From NCBI GenBank assembly GCA_902800305.1, contig CADCDP010000005.1:62001-126000 (forward strand): a DNA stretch of 64,000 bases, in the 5' to 3' direction. The translations under genes and the position numbers were made by a program. The stretch's first letter is position 1. Every line of letters starts with the position of its first letter. The notes beneath the pieces were generated by a model. The model was not told where the DNA came from and did not search any database. It worked only from the letters and a program-made list of their open reading frames with translations. Below are positions 36,126 through 47,030 of this stretch, piece after piece. This stretch comes from an uncultured Bacteroidales bacterium. GTDB lineage: Bacteria > Bacteroidota > Bacteroidia > Bacteroidales > Bacteroidaceae.

Positions 36126-37598
36126 ATGGACAAAGCAATGAAAAGAATCAAATATGGGGTGCTCTTCGCCACCCTGCTCTTTGGCTCGATAGCGTTTACG
36201 TCTTGTTCAACAGACAAGGGGGAACCCTCGGAAGCCAACGAGGAAGTGAAGAAGGAACGAGAAGAACTGCTGGCTCACGTGGAGAATGAGGCTACATGGA
36301 TGGCTGACAGTTTGAATTTCGATGCGCTCAACATGATGACGCGGGTGAATGAGCAACTGTTGGAGGCCATGAATAAAGACCCTCGTTTTGCCGATAATCT
36401 GAAGAAGGTGGTGACGATGCTGGCTGCTCGCAATGCGCTGTCTAACATGAAGCCTGTGGAGGCTGGCTCGGAGTTGGCTCAGATGGGGTATAGTGCTTAT
36501 ATCCCCATCGACATCAGTGCCTTTGGCGTGCGCGTCATCTTCGACGAAGAGGGCAACTACCGCTTCGACCCTATTGAGGGGCTGGAATTTATCTTCCCTG
36601 CCACCATCGAGGGGTATGGTGCAACGGCTTACAAGTGGTCTATCAAGAACAACGGGGATTGGTATGAGTCAGTTTCTCCTGTCCATCTGAATGGTGTGAG
36701 GGGGCTGGCTTGTGTCAGCCGCATTCCCAAGTCGTTCACCATGACCATGAGCGGACTCTTCGACGACAAGGTGGTGACGATGCTCAAAGGGGTGGTCAAC
36801 ATCCATTTGGACGAGGATGCCGAGTCGGACTATGTGAGTTTCGAGGGGAATGCGTTCCAAGTGGAGGGGCAGTTGACTTCCTGCCTACAGGGTGCTGCCT
36901 ACGGGCTGCCTAATGGAGACGGACAGCTCAACATCAGCTATGGCATCGACCAGACGGACAGAATGAATATCGGTTTCGATTTCACTCAGCACGGACGACG
37001 GGTGATGGACGGCAATGCACGGATGGAACTTCCGCAGAAGAAGACAGTTGTTGACCAACTGACTGATTTTCTGCTTGACCGCTCCCGTCTGGGACAGGAG
37101 GACAATTTGCTGTATCTTGCCCAAATATTTGCAGGAAACCGCACGGACGTGACGCTGAATATACTCGATGAACTGACGCTTTCGGGCACTATCGACGATG
37201 GGACTCAGTTCTGCCAAGCACTCTACGATGTGAAGCAGCAGGGTCAGGACAGTCCAATGTCGGCTGACGAGTTTGATGGTTGTGTGCAGCGTCTGAACCA
37301 AGCTTGCAACTTCTTCCTGTCATGCCCCCACATCAGCCAGCCCGTCCCCTTCCAATGGGTCGCCATACAAGAAGACACGAAACAGGATGTGCAACCTGCC
37401 CTCTTGTTTGCCGACAATCCTGAGTATATTCCCCTTAGCGAGTTAGTGGGGGAAACAACCATGGACAATATCAAGAAGACGCACGAAGCTACTGCCACGG
37501 CGGTGGGAGGTGCGGCAGGTGTTTCCATGCAGTTCATTTCCAGATTGGTGCAGTTCATGCCGTTGAACATCGAGGAATGGGAACAAACCATCAGATAA
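36126..37598 (+). CDS. Lipoprotein of unknown function
   Basis: A 490-aa protein with a lipoprotein signal (FGSIAFTSCS, lipid-modified Cys) starting at 36126 or at Met5 (36138). The mature N-terminus is Glu/Lys-rich and probably helical, followed by a mixed alpha/beta region (PIDISAFGVRVIFDEEGNYRF, then LEFIFPATIEGYGA). I do not recognise the family. It starts ten bases after the large modular surface protein and is likely in the same transcript, so the two may act together at the outer membrane. Confidence 0.75.
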   Translation: MDKAMKRIKYGVLFATLLFGSIAFTSCSTDKGEPSEANEEVKKEREELLAHVENEATWMADSLNFDALNMMTRVNEQLLEAMNKDPRFADNLKKVVTMLAARNALSNMKPVEAGSELAQMGYSAYIPIDISAFGVRVIFDEEGNYRFDPIEGLEFIFPATIEGYGATAYKWSIKNNGDWYESVSPVHLNGVRGLACVSRIPKSFTMTMSGLFDDKVVTMLKGVVNIHLDEDAESDYVSFEGNAFQVEGQLTSCLQGAAYGLPNGDGQLNISYGIDQTDRMNIGFDFTQHGRRVMDGNARMELPQKKTVVDQLTDFLLDRSRLGQEDNLLYLAQIFAGNRTDVTLNILDELTLSGTIDDGTQFCQALYDVKQQGQDSPMSADEFDGCVQRLNQACNFFLSCPHISQPVPFQWVAIQEDTKQDVQPALLFADNPEYIPLSELVGETTMDNIKKTHEATATAVGGAAGVSMQFISRLVQFMPLNIEEWEQTIR

Positions 37599-37612
37599 GG
37601 GAAAAGTGAAGA

Positions 37613-39574
37613 ATGATTTCGATTGACAAATTGGGAGTGGAGTTTTCTGCCACTCCTCTCTTTTTGGATGCAAGCTTTGTGGTCAACCCTAAAGACCGCA
37701 TCGCCTTGGTGGGAAAGAACGGTGCGGGTAAGAGCACCATGCTGAAAATTATCGCAGGGATGCAGATGCCCACGTATGGTCAGGTGTCGCGGCAAAAGGA
37801 CATCACCATCGGTTATCTGCCGCAGGTGATGGTGTTGGCAGACAGCCGTACGGTGATGGAAGAGGCTGAGACGGCCTTTGCCCACATCAGTGAGATGCAG
37901 GAGCGGCTGGACAAGATGAACGACGAGATAGCCCGAAGGACGGACTACGAGAGTGAGTCGTACATGGCACTTATCGAGCGGTTCACCCACGAGAATGACC
38001 GCTTCACGATGATGGGTGGCACAAACTATCACGCCGAACTGGAGCGGACATTGCAAGGTTTGGGCTTCCAGCGCACAGATTTCGACCGTCCAACGGCTGA
38101 GTTTTCGGGCGGTTGGCGTATGCGCATCGAACTGGCGAAGCTCCTGCTTCAAAAGCCTGACCTCTTGTTGCTCGACGAGCCGACCAACCACCTCGACATC
38201 GGTTCTATCCAATGGCTGGAACAGTTCATCATCCAGCGAGCCAATGCCGTGATGCTAGTGAGCCACGACCGCGCTTTCATCAACAACGTGACCAACCGCA
38301 CCATCGAAATCACCTGTCATCGCATCAACGACTACAAGGTGAAGTATGACGAGTACGTGAAGTTGAGGGACGAACGTCGGGAACAACAACTGCGTGCCTA
38401 CGAGAACCAGCAGAAGGAAATCGCGGACATCAAGCAGTTTATCGAGACATTCCGCTACAAGCCTACGAAGTCGAACCAAGTGCAGTCGCGCATCAAGATG
38501 TTGGAAAAGATGGTGCCCATCGAGGTGGATGAAGTTGATACGAGCAGTCTGCACCTGAAGTTTCCTCCCTGCCTTAGAAGTGGCGACTTCCCCATCATCT
38601 GCGAGGACGTGGCAAAAAGCTACACGAAGACCGTCTTCAGCGACGTAAACCTGACCATCAAACGAGGGGAGAAAGTGGCCTTCGTGGGTAATAACGGTGA
38701 GGGAAAATCAACGTTGGTGAAGTGCATCATGGGTGAGATCCCCTTCGAAGGCAACTTGAAGATTGGTCACAACGTACAAATCGGCTACTTTGCACAGAAT
38801 CAGGCACAACTGCTGGATGGCGACGTGACCGTATTCGACACCATCGACCGTGTGGCCAAGGGCGACATCCGACTGAAAATCCGAGACATATTGGGAGCCT
38901 TCATGTTCGGAGGCGAAGCTTCAGACAAATATGTGAAGGTGCTGTCAGGAGGCGAAAGGAGCCGACTCGCCATGATACGTCTGCTGCTCGAACCCGTCAA
39001 TCTGCTCATCCTCGACGAGCCGACCAACCACCTCGACATGCAGTCGAAGGATGTGCTGAAACAGGCCATCCGTGACTTCGACGGCACTGCCATCATCGTC
39101 AGTCACGACCGAGATTTCCTCGATGGACTGGTCGATAAGGTTTACGAATTCGGGGGTGGTAAGGTGCGTGAACACATCGGTGGCATTTACGACTTCCTGC
39201 AAAAGAAACAAATCGAAAGTCTGAACGAGTTGGGACGGAATATGAATGCCGCTGGCAGCCCTTCAAGCCCTCAAGTACCCACCAGTGCCACGAAGGAAAA
39301 GGAACAAACCCATACCGAAGCGACGCTGTCATACGCCGAACAGAAGGAACGTAACAAAACCATCAAGAAAGCGGAAAAAACGGTGGAGACAGCAGAAAAG
39401 AAGGTGGCGGACATCGAAGAACAAATAGCCAACGTGGAGGCACAACTCGCCACACCATCAGGAGCTTGTGACACCAGTCTCTTCACCCATTACGGTGAAC
39501 TGAAAGCACAGCTCGCCGCAGCCGAAGACGAATGGACAGAAGCGAGCATGGCATTGGAAGAGTTGACCCAATAG
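37613..39574 (+). CDS. ABC-F family ATPase (Uup/YdiF type)
   Basis: A 653-aa cytoplasmic protein with two ABC ATPase domains and no membrane part. Domain 1 has Walker A GKNGAGKST (34-42), signature FSGGWRMR and Walker B LLLLDEPTNHLD; domain 2 has GNNGEGKST (about 359-367), LSGGERSR and LLILDEPTNHLD. A linker between them carries the P-site tRNA-interaction motif region (YVKLRDERREQQ), and a charged coiled coil ends the protein, as in Uup-type ABC-F factors that act on the ribosome. The start follows 14 bases after the lipoprotein stop and is preceded by a GGGAAAAGTGAAGA word like the dispersed repeat arms. Confidence 0.93.
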   Translation: MISIDKLGVEFSATPLFLDASFVVNPKDRIALVGKNGAGKSTMLKIIAGMQMPTYGQVSRQKDITIGYLPQVMVLADSRTVMEEAETAFAHISEMQERLDKMNDEIARRTDYESESYMALIERFTHENDRFTMMGGTNYHAELERTLQGLGFQRTDFDRPTAEFSGGWRMRIELAKLLLQKPDLLLLDEPTNHLDIGSIQWLEQFIIQRANAVMLVSHDRAFINNVTNRTIEITCHRINDYKVKYDEYVKLRDERREQQLRAYENQQKEIADIKQFIETFRYKPTKSNQVQSRIKMLEKMVPIEVDEVDTSSLHLKFPPCLRSGDFPIICEDVAKSYTKTVFSDVNLTIKRGEKVAFVGNNGEGKSTLVKCIMGEIPFEGNLKIGHNVQIGYFAQNQAQLLDGDVTVFDTIDRVAKGDIRLKIRDILGAFMFGGEASDKYVKVLSGGERSRLAMIRLLLEPVNLLILDEPTNHLDMQSKDVLKQAIRDFDGTAIIVSHDRDFLDGLVDKVYEFGGGKVREHIGGIYDFLQKKQIESLNELGRNMNAAGSPSSPQVPTSATKEKEQTHTEATLSYAEQKERNKTIKKAEKTVETAEKKVADIEEQIANVEAQLATPSGACDTSLFTHYGELKAQLAAAEDEWTEASMALEELTQ

Positions 39575-39648
39575 GGGCGAAATCGGGCGCACAAAGGAAC
39601 GGGAAAACCGTCAATCCTACATTTTTTCACAAAAAAAGCACCAAAAGT

Positions 39649-39679
39649 TTTGCTGTGTCCCCGAAAAGTACTACCTTTG
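39649..39679 (+). promoter_or_regulatory. Promoter of the tRNA pair
   Basis: TTTG (39649-39652), 19 bases, then TACCTTTG (39672-39679): both boxes of the Bacteroidota consensus at ideal spacing, 37 bases before the tRNA. Confidence 0.85.
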
Positions 39680-39716
39680 CACTCGCAAACGGAGCATGAG
39701 GCTCTTTTTATTATAT

Positions 39717-39792
39717 CGCGGGGTGGAGCAGTTGGTAGCTCGCCAGGCTCATAACCTGGAGGTCGCATGTTCGAGTCCTGCCCCCGCAACCA
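39717..39792 (+). tRNA. tRNA-fMet (CAU)
   Basis: A 76-base cloverleaf, acceptor GCGGGG/CCCCGC with the unpaired first C opposite A72, and anticodon CAT in the loop CTCATAA, as in initiator tRNA. CCA is encoded (39790-39792). Confidence 0.96.
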
Positions 39793-39852
39793 AAAGAGAT
39801 GGTAAAACCTACAACATTCAGGTTTTACCATCAATCTTAAAAAAACTATCGT

Positions 39853-39936
39853 GCCAGAATGGTGGAATGGTAGACACGAGGGACTTAAAATCCCTTGAGC
39901 ATTGCGCTCGTGCGGGTTCGAGCCCCGCTTCTGGTA
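39853..39936 (+). tRNA. tRNA-Leu (UAA)
   Basis: An 84-base class II tRNA with acceptor GCCAGAA/TTCTGGT, anticodon TAA in the ACTTAAAAT loop, a long variable arm and T-arm GCGGG...CCCGC. CCA is not encoded. It is 60 bases after tRNA-fMet and shares its promoter. Confidence 0.95.
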
Positions 39937-39949
39937 CATCATCTATTAC

Positions 39950-39988
39950 GAAAATCACCTATAAATCAAGTGTTTATAGGTGATTTTC
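39950..39988. terminator. Terminator of tRNA pair
   Basis: A perfect 16-bp stem (39950-39965 with 39973-39988) followed by TTTATTTGT; it also faces the 3' end of the converging gamma carbonic anhydrase gene. Confidence 0.8.
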
Positions 39989-40024
39989 TTTATTTGTATC
40001 GTAGAAAAGATGTACTAACATACA

Positions 40025-40564
40025 TCAAGGTTGTTCGGGCTGCGGGGTGCTGTCACGATACCAGTCGGCATACATGATGTAATGTTGGGCGATGCCGATG
40101 TTCAGTTCCTTGGCTTGTTCGGGATCCACTTTCTTAATGAACTTGGCGGGCACACCACCCCAAAGTTCACCGTCGCCCACTTGTGTGCCCTTCAGTACCA
40201 AGGCTCCTGCGGCGATGATAGCACCCTCGCCAATGACAGCATCGTCGAGCACGGTAGCACCCATACCAATAAGCGCACCACTTTTCACCTTGCAGCCATG
40301 CAAAGTCACGTTGTGGCCGATAGTCACGTCGTCACCTATCTCGATAGCCGCCTTTTTATACAAGGTATGCAGACATGAGCCATCCTGTATGTTCACTCGA
40401 TTACCTATCTTGATGTAATTCACATCGCCACGCACAATCGTGTTGAACCACACCGTACATTGGTCGCCCATTTGCACGTCGCCCACGATTGTGGCATTCT
40501 CGCTAAAATAGCAGCCTTCACCCCATTTCGGAGTCAAGCCGCACACGGTCTTGATTAAAGCCAT
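40025..40564 (-). CDS. Gamma-class carbonic anhydrase family protein
   Basis: A 179-aa trimeric left-handed beta-helix protein with hexapeptide repeats (for example ATIVGD, VNIQDGS, VTIGHN, AVIGEG). Three zinc-binding His are in place: one in CLHTL and two in IGHNVTLHGC. Size and order match the gamma carbonic anhydrase-like (YrdA/PaaY) group, cytoplasmic and often of uncertain activity. It ends against the tRNA terminator. Its start is directly preceded by a dockerin remnant (40569-40660). Confidence 0.92.
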   Translation of the reverse strand: MALIKTVCGLTPKWGEGCYFSENATIVGDVQMGDQCTVWFNTIVRGDVNYIKIGNRVNIQDGSCLHTLYKKAAIEIGDDVTIGHNVTLHGCKVKSGALIGMGATVLDDAVIGEGAIIAAGALVLKGTQVGDGELWGGVPAKFIKKVDPEQAKELNIGIAQHYIMYADWYRDSTPQPEQP

Positions 40565-40568
40565 ATTG

Positions 40569-40660
40569 TCAATTCGTTTGTTTCCCTAAAATCTTGTTCA
40601 CTAATCGTGTTCATCGCTGATGTTCACAAGGCCATCAGCGTCCAAATCGCCGTCAAAGTT
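40569..40660 (-). pseudogene. Broken dockerin-domain fragment
   Basis: Minus strand reads NFDGDLDADGLVNISD, then EHD and a TAG stop; shifted by one base the reading resumes as LVNKILGKQTN and stops. The secreted protein at 5584-6378 has DMDGDGEVNISDVTALVNK plus ILGK in one frame, so this is the same motif with a one-base deletion. No start or rest of a gene is recognisable. Confidence 0.75.
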
Positions 40661-41064
40661 ACCACTTTTTTTCCATACTCCAATGTTTTTTAGAGAAAAA
40701 TGTACGATTCGTATTCGTAAAGAGCGATGATGTTTAGCCCGTCAGAGGTTATTCCGTATGCCCGTATCGGATTTTTGTGTACGCCGCAAACGACTTTCGA
40801 ATATAAGTAGGATTTACATAAATACAAAAAGAATTTGTACAAATTCAAGAAAGATTTGTGCAAATTCAACAACTATTTGTAAGTATGAGTGGATTCCTTT
40901 CACAACAACAGGAAGAATGGGCGTGAAAGGGGAACGATTCCTAAAATCACGACAAAGATACAATATTTTTTTGACTTTGTCAAGAGTTGAAGCACAAAAG
41001 CATCATAGAAAACCCAGAAAAGTGAGTTCTTTTCGTTCTTTTTGCCATTTTATGATAACCATTT

Positions 41065-42671
<1,607 letters not shown>

Positions 42672-42677
42672 AAGACA

Positions 42678-42899
42678 ATGCATCTACAAATCATCACACC
42701 AACAGGAACAACGTATGAAGGGGAAGTGGAACGGTTTCAGTTCCCCTCGACAACAGGACTCATGGAGTTCCTGCCAGGTCATGCACCCATGATAGCGGAA
42801 GTGAAGGAAGGAACCATCCATACGGAAGATGACGAGATGGATTGTGGAGCAGGTGTGGTGAAGATAGAGAACGACGAAATCACTGTGGTATGCGAATAA
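42678..42899 (+). CDS. atpC: F1Fo ATP synthase subunit epsilon (short form)
   Basis: A 73-aa subunit with only the N-terminal beta-sandwich (LQIITPTGTTYEGEVERFQF, FLPGHAPMIAEVKEGTI). The C-terminal two-helix domain, which inhibits ATP hydrolysis in many bacteria, is absent, as is usual in Bacteroidetes. It sits between atpD and atpB, with its last ten bases overlapping atpB. Confidence 0.92.
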   Translation: MHLQIITPTGTTYEGEVERFQFPSTTGLMEFLPGHAPMIAEVKEGTIHTEDDEMDCGAGVVKIENDEITVVCE

Positions 42900-43891
42900 G
42901 GCTTCTTATATATATAATATGTGTATTAGGCTTCGTTGCACCAATCAAGGCAGAAGAGAATTTGGATGTATCCAAACTCATCTTCGAGCACTTGGGCGAC
43001 AGCTATGAGTGGCACATCACGGAAGGGGCAGTCATTCCCCTACCCTGCATCTTAGTGAACAAGAGCGGGGTGGATGTGTTCCTTTCGAACAAATTGGAGC
43101 ATGGAGCGACGTACAAAGGCTACCACATCGCGGAGGAAGGAGACCATGAGGGGAAAATTGTGAATGCGGCAGGGGAACGACCTTTCGACATCAGTATCAC
43201 GAAGAACGTGCTGGAACTGTTCATCGTATCCTTCCTGCTCTGCTCGGTGGTACTGGGTGTGGCACGGTGGTACAAGAAGAACGGCTACAAAAAGGCACCT
43301 GGCGGTTTTGTGGGCATGATAGAGGTACTCATTGAATTCCTCGACAAGGACGTGGCGAAGGAAAGCATCGGACATGGCTATGAGAAGTTCTCGCCCTACC
43401 TGATGACGGTGTTCCTCTTCATCCTGACAAGCAACCTCTTAGGGCTTCTGCCGGTGTTCCCTGGCGGTGCGAACCTGACGGGTAACATCGCCGTGACGCT
43501 GACGTGTGCCGTCACCGCTTTCATTGCCATTAACTTTTTTGCGCCGAAGTCCCATTTCAAAGAAATCTTCTGGCCAGACGTGCCCATATTCCTGAAGGTG
43601 CCGCTGCCCATCATGCCGACTATCGAGTTCATCGGGCTGTTTACCAAGCCCTTCTCACTGACTGTCCGTCTTTTTGCCAACATCATGGCCGGCCACATCA
43701 TCATCCTCGCATTAACCAGTTTGATTTTTGTGACCGCGCAGATGGGGTCAGCCATGTGTGCCTCGATGACGGTGGTGAGCGTGCTGTTCTGCATCTTTAT
43801 GAACTGCCTCGAAATGCTCGTGGCGTTCATCCAAGCATACGTCTTCACGATATTGACAGCGAACTTTATCGGGCTGGCGCATAGTGAATAA
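42890..43891 (+). CDS. atpB: F1Fo ATP synthase subunit a
   Basis: A 333-aa membrane subunit. Start MRIRLLIYIICVLGFVAP at 42890 overlaps the atpC stop by ten bases and gives a cleavable signal peptide; an unusually long periplasmic N-terminus (~80 residues) precedes the first membrane helix, as in other Bacteroidetes. The essential Arg is in PFSLTVRLFANIMAGH, and the last helices end FTILTANFIGLAHSE. It forms the proton half-channels facing the c-ring. Confidence 0.95.
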   Translation: MRIRLLIYIICVLGFVAPIKAEENLDVSKLIFEHLGDSYEWHITEGAVIPLPCILVNKSGVDVFLSNKLEHGATYKGYHIAEEGDHEGKIVNAAGERPFDISITKNVLELFIVSFLLCSVVLGVARWYKKNGYKKAPGGFVGMIEVLIEFLDKDVAKESIGHGYEKFSPYLMTVFLFILTSNLLGLLPVFPGGANLTGNIAVTLTCAVTAFIAINFFAPKSHFKEIFWPDVPIFLKVPLPIMPTIEFIGLFTKPFSLTVRLFANIMAGHIIILALTSLIFVTAQMGSAMCASMTVVSVLFCIFMNCLEMLVAFIQAYVFTILTANFIGLAHSE

Positions 43892-43908
43892 AAAGACAGT
43901 TTAGATGC

Positions 43909-43941
43909 CCTAGAAGAACTAGTCAATCTAGATAATCTAGA
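43909..43941. repeat. CTAG-cluster repeat, copy 2
   Basis: Four CTAG tetramers in 33 bases (CTAGTCAATCTAGATAATCT and flanks), between atpB and atpE; shares TCTAGATAATCTAGA with copy 1. Confidence 0.75.
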
Positions 43942-43980
43942 CGGGCTATAAAATATAATAACTAAAAATAACCAACATAG

Positions 43981-44289
<309 letters not shown>

Positions 44290-44312
44290 TTTTCTCAAAG
44301 TCCTGGTATTTT

Positions 44313-44361
44313 CTAGTATCTCTAGCAACTCTAGTATATCTAGAATTTCTAGAATATCTAG
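44313..44361. repeat. CTAG-cluster repeat, copy 3
   Basis: Six CTAG tetramers in about 50 bases (TCTAGTATCTCTAGCAACTC and on), between atpE and atpF. Confidence 0.78.
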
Positions 44362-44377
44362 CTAAAAGAAACAAACA

Positions 44378-44863
44378 ATGAATCTACTCACACCAGACCC
44401 TGGATTGCTCTTCTGGATGGTGCTCTCGTTTGCCGTGGTGTTCTTCCTGCTGGCGAGGTTTGGCTTCCCAGTCATCGTGAAGGCCATCAACGAGCGCAAA
44501 GAGTTCATCGAGATGTCACTCATCTCCGCCAAAAAAGCCAACGAACGATTGGCAAGCATTCAGGCGGAGGGCGAGAAGCTGTTGGCTGATGCCAAGGCAC
44601 AGCAGAAGGACATCATCGCTGGTGCCATGCAGGAGAAACAGCGGATTGTTCAGGCGGCGCAGGATGAGGCACAAATCTCTGCCAACCAAATGATTGAGGA
44701 TGCACGAAAGAGCATTCAGGCAGAGAAGGAAAGAGCTTTGCAGGATGTACGGAACGAGGTGGCATCCCTTGCCCTCGACATCGCAGAGAAGGTGATTGGC
44801 GAGCGGATGAAGGACGAAGCCACACAGCGAAAAACTATTGAGCAACTCATCGACAGACTCTAA
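44378..44863 (+). CDS. atpF: F1Fo ATP synthase subunit b
   Basis: A 161-aa peripheral-stalk subunit: one N-terminal membrane helix (LLFWMVLSFAVVFFLLARFG) then a long charged helix (KKANERLASIQAEGEKLLAD, KSIQAEKERALQDVRNEVAS). Length and layout are standard. It ends 19 bases before atpH. Confidence 0.95.
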   Translation: MNLLTPDPGLLFWMVLSFAVVFFLLARFGFPVIVKAINERKEFIEMSLISAKKANERLASIQAEGEKLLADAKAQQKDIIAGAMQEKQRIVQAAQDEAQISANQMIEDARKSIQAEKERALQDVRNEVASLALDIAEKVIGERMKDEATQRKTIEQLIDRL

Positions 44864-44882
44864 TTGTTAATTCTTAACTAAC

Positions 44883-45431
44883 ATGATGAACGGAAGCATT
44901 GCCAAGCGGTATGCCACGGCTCTGTTCGAGGAAGCCAAGGCGCAGTTCGTAGACCAACAGGTGTACGACCACCTCGGTAAGCTCCATGCCAACATGAAGG
45001 CGGAGCCTGACCTCCAGATGGCTCTCATCAATCCACGTGTGACCCCCGAAAAGAAGTACACGCTCTTGCTGCTTGCCTCTGGTCTTGACCTCAAAGCCTC
45101 CACCCTGTACACACGGTTCCTCCGTCTCCTCTTGGAAAATCACCGCGAGAACCAACTACGCTTGATTATCTTTGTTTATCGGGACATGTACCGAGAGCAT
45201 CATGGCATCGACCGCGTAGTGTTCGAGACTGCGGTGGAGGTCAACGATGCCATCGTCAACCAGCTGACCACGCGCATCAAGGAGCACCGGCATCGCAAAG
45301 TGGAGTGTGTACGTAAAGTGAACCCACGCCTCATCGGTGGTTTCCGACTCCGCATCGGCGACCGCCGCTACGACTTTAGTTATAAACACCAACTGGAACT
45401 AATTAGAAAAGAATTATGTCCAACGCTATAA
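44883..45431 (+). CDS. atpH: F1Fo ATP synthase subunit delta
   Basis: A 182-aa peripheral-stalk subunit. [17 protein letters not shown] at the N-terminus and [19 protein letters not shown] near the C-terminus are the family signatures. Start at the first of two Met (MMNG). Its 3' end overlaps atpA by 16 bases. Confidence 0.94.
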   Translation: MMNGSIAKRYATALFEEAKAQFVDQQVYDHLGKLHANMKAEPDLQMALINPRVTPEKKYTLLLLASGLDLKASTLYTRFLRLLLENHRENQLRLIIFVYRDMYREHHGIDRVVFETAVEVNDAIVNQLTTRIKEHRHRKVECVRKVNPRLIGGFRLRIGDRRYDFSYKHQLELIRKELCPTL

Positions 45432-47002
45432 AAGTAAGCGAAGTGACGGCCATGCTGCGCCAGCAACTCGCTGACATCGACAACGAAGAGAACACGCTCG
45501 GTAACGAAACCGAGGTGGGCACAGTGCTGACAGTCAGCGACGGTGTGGTACGTGCCTACGGACTACGCAATGCCGAGGCAGGCGAACTGCTCGCCTTCGA
45601 CAACGGCATGGAAGCCATCGTGATGAACCTTGAGGAAGACAACGTGGGTGCCGTGCTGCTTGGCCCCACCGACAACATCGAAGAGGGCGACACAGTGAAA
45701 CGTACAGGGCGCATCGCCTCCATCGCCGTAAGCGAAGGTATGGTGGGACGTGTGGTGGACACCCTCGGCCATCCTATCGACGGAAAGGGAGCCATCACGG
45801 GCGAGACCTTCGACATGCCATTGGAGCGCAAAGCCCCGGGAGTCATCTTCCGCCAGCCCGTAAACGAACCTTTGCAGACAGGTCTGAAAGCTGTGGATGC
45901 CATGATTCCGATTGGCCGAGGACAGCGCGAGCTCATCATCGGCGATCGCCAAACGGGCAAGACCGCTATCGCCATCGACACCATTATCAACCAGCGTGCC
46001 AACTACGAGGCTGGGTATCCCGTCTATTGTATTTATGTGGCTATTGGACAGAAAGGCTCGACTGTAGCCACCATCGTGAATGTCCTCCGACAGAAAGGAG
46101 CCATGGATTACACCATCGTCGTATCAGCCACCGCCAGCGACCCTGCCGCCATGCAGTATTACGCTGCTTTTGCGGGTGCAGCGATTGGCGAGTACTTCCG
46201 CGACACGGGGCGTCATGCCCTTGTAGTGTACGACGACCTCTCGAAACAAGCCGTCGCCTATCGTGAGGTGTCGCTGATTCTGAAACGTCCGTCGGGGCGT
46301 GAAGCCTACCCTGGCGACATCTTCTACCTCCATTCGCGCCTGCTCGAACGTGCTGCCAAAATCATCTCACAGCAAGAGGTGGCAGAACGGATGAACGACC
46401 TTCCAGATTGTCTCAAAGGGAAAGTGCGTGGTGGTGGCTCACTCACGGCACTGCCCATCATCGAGACACAAGCGGGCGACGTGTCGGCCTACATCCCCAC
46501 CAACGTAATTTCCATCACCGACGGACAGATTTTCTTGGAGACCGACCTCTTCAATCAAGGCATCCGCCCCGCCATCAACGTCGGCATCTCCGTCTCTCGT
46601 GTGGGCGGCAACGCTCAGTTGAAAGCCATGAAGAAGGTGGCTGGAACACTGAAGATTGACCAAGCCCAGTACCGCGAACTGGAATCTTTCACCAAGTTCA
46701 GTAATGACATGGACCCCGTGACCGCCTTCACCATCGACAAAGGCCGTAAGAACGTTCAGTTGCTCGTCCAGAAGCAGTACCAGCCCATGCCCGTGGAGGA
46801 ACAGATTGCCATCCTTTACTGCGGCACCCACGGACTCCTGCGCGATGTCCCTGCGGAAAAAGCAAGAGAGTTTGAGGAAGTCTTCCTCGACCTGCTCCGT
46901 ACCACTCACCGCGATGATGTGCTCACGCCGCTCAAGGCTGGCAAGATAGACGACCACATCACCGCCACCATCGAACAAGTGGCAGCGAGCGTCAAATTGT
47001 AA
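45416..47002 (+). CDS. atpA: F1Fo ATP synthase subunit alpha
   Basis: A 528-aa F1 subunit with Walker [12 protein letters not shown], the conserved [24 protein letters not shown] segment (written in the gene as [19 protein letters not shown]), [20 protein letters not shown] and a typical C-terminal helical domain. It overlaps atpH by 16 bases and precedes atpG by 28. Confidence 0.96.
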   Translation: MSNAIKVSEVTAMLRQQLADIDNEENTLGNETEVGTVLTVSDGVVRAYGLRNAEAGELLAFDNGMEAIVMNLEEDNVGAVLLGPTDNIEEGDTVKRTGRIASIAVSEGMVGRVVDTLGHPIDGKGAITGETFDMPLERKAPGVIFRQPVNEPLQTGLKAVDAMIPIGRGQRELIIGDRQTGKTAIAIDTIINQRANYEAGYPVYCIYVAIGQKGSTVATIVNVLRQKGAMDYTIVVSATASDPAAMQYYAAFAGAAIGEYFRDTGRHALVVYDDLSKQAVAYREVSLILKRPSGREAYPGDIFYLHSRLLERAAKIISQQEVAERMNDLPDCLKGKVRGGGSLTALPIIETQAGDVSAYIPTNVISITDGQIFLETDLFNQGIRPAINVGISVSRVGGNAQLKAMKKVAGTLKIDQAQYRELESFTKFSNDMDPVTAFTIDKGRKNVQLLVQKQYQPMPVEEQIAILYCGTHGLLRDVPAEKAREFEEVFLDLLRTTHRDDVLTPLKAGKIDDHITATIEQVAASVKL

Positions 47003-47030
47003 ATTGTAAATAGTCAAATCGTAAGTAGTC

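Noticed and set aside
40690..40872. 60-codon minus-strand frame upstream of the dockerin remnant
   Set aside because: Its first half is the AATTTGTACAAATTC-like repeat; the rest has no family. It might be the tail of the lost dockerin gene, but this cannot be supported.
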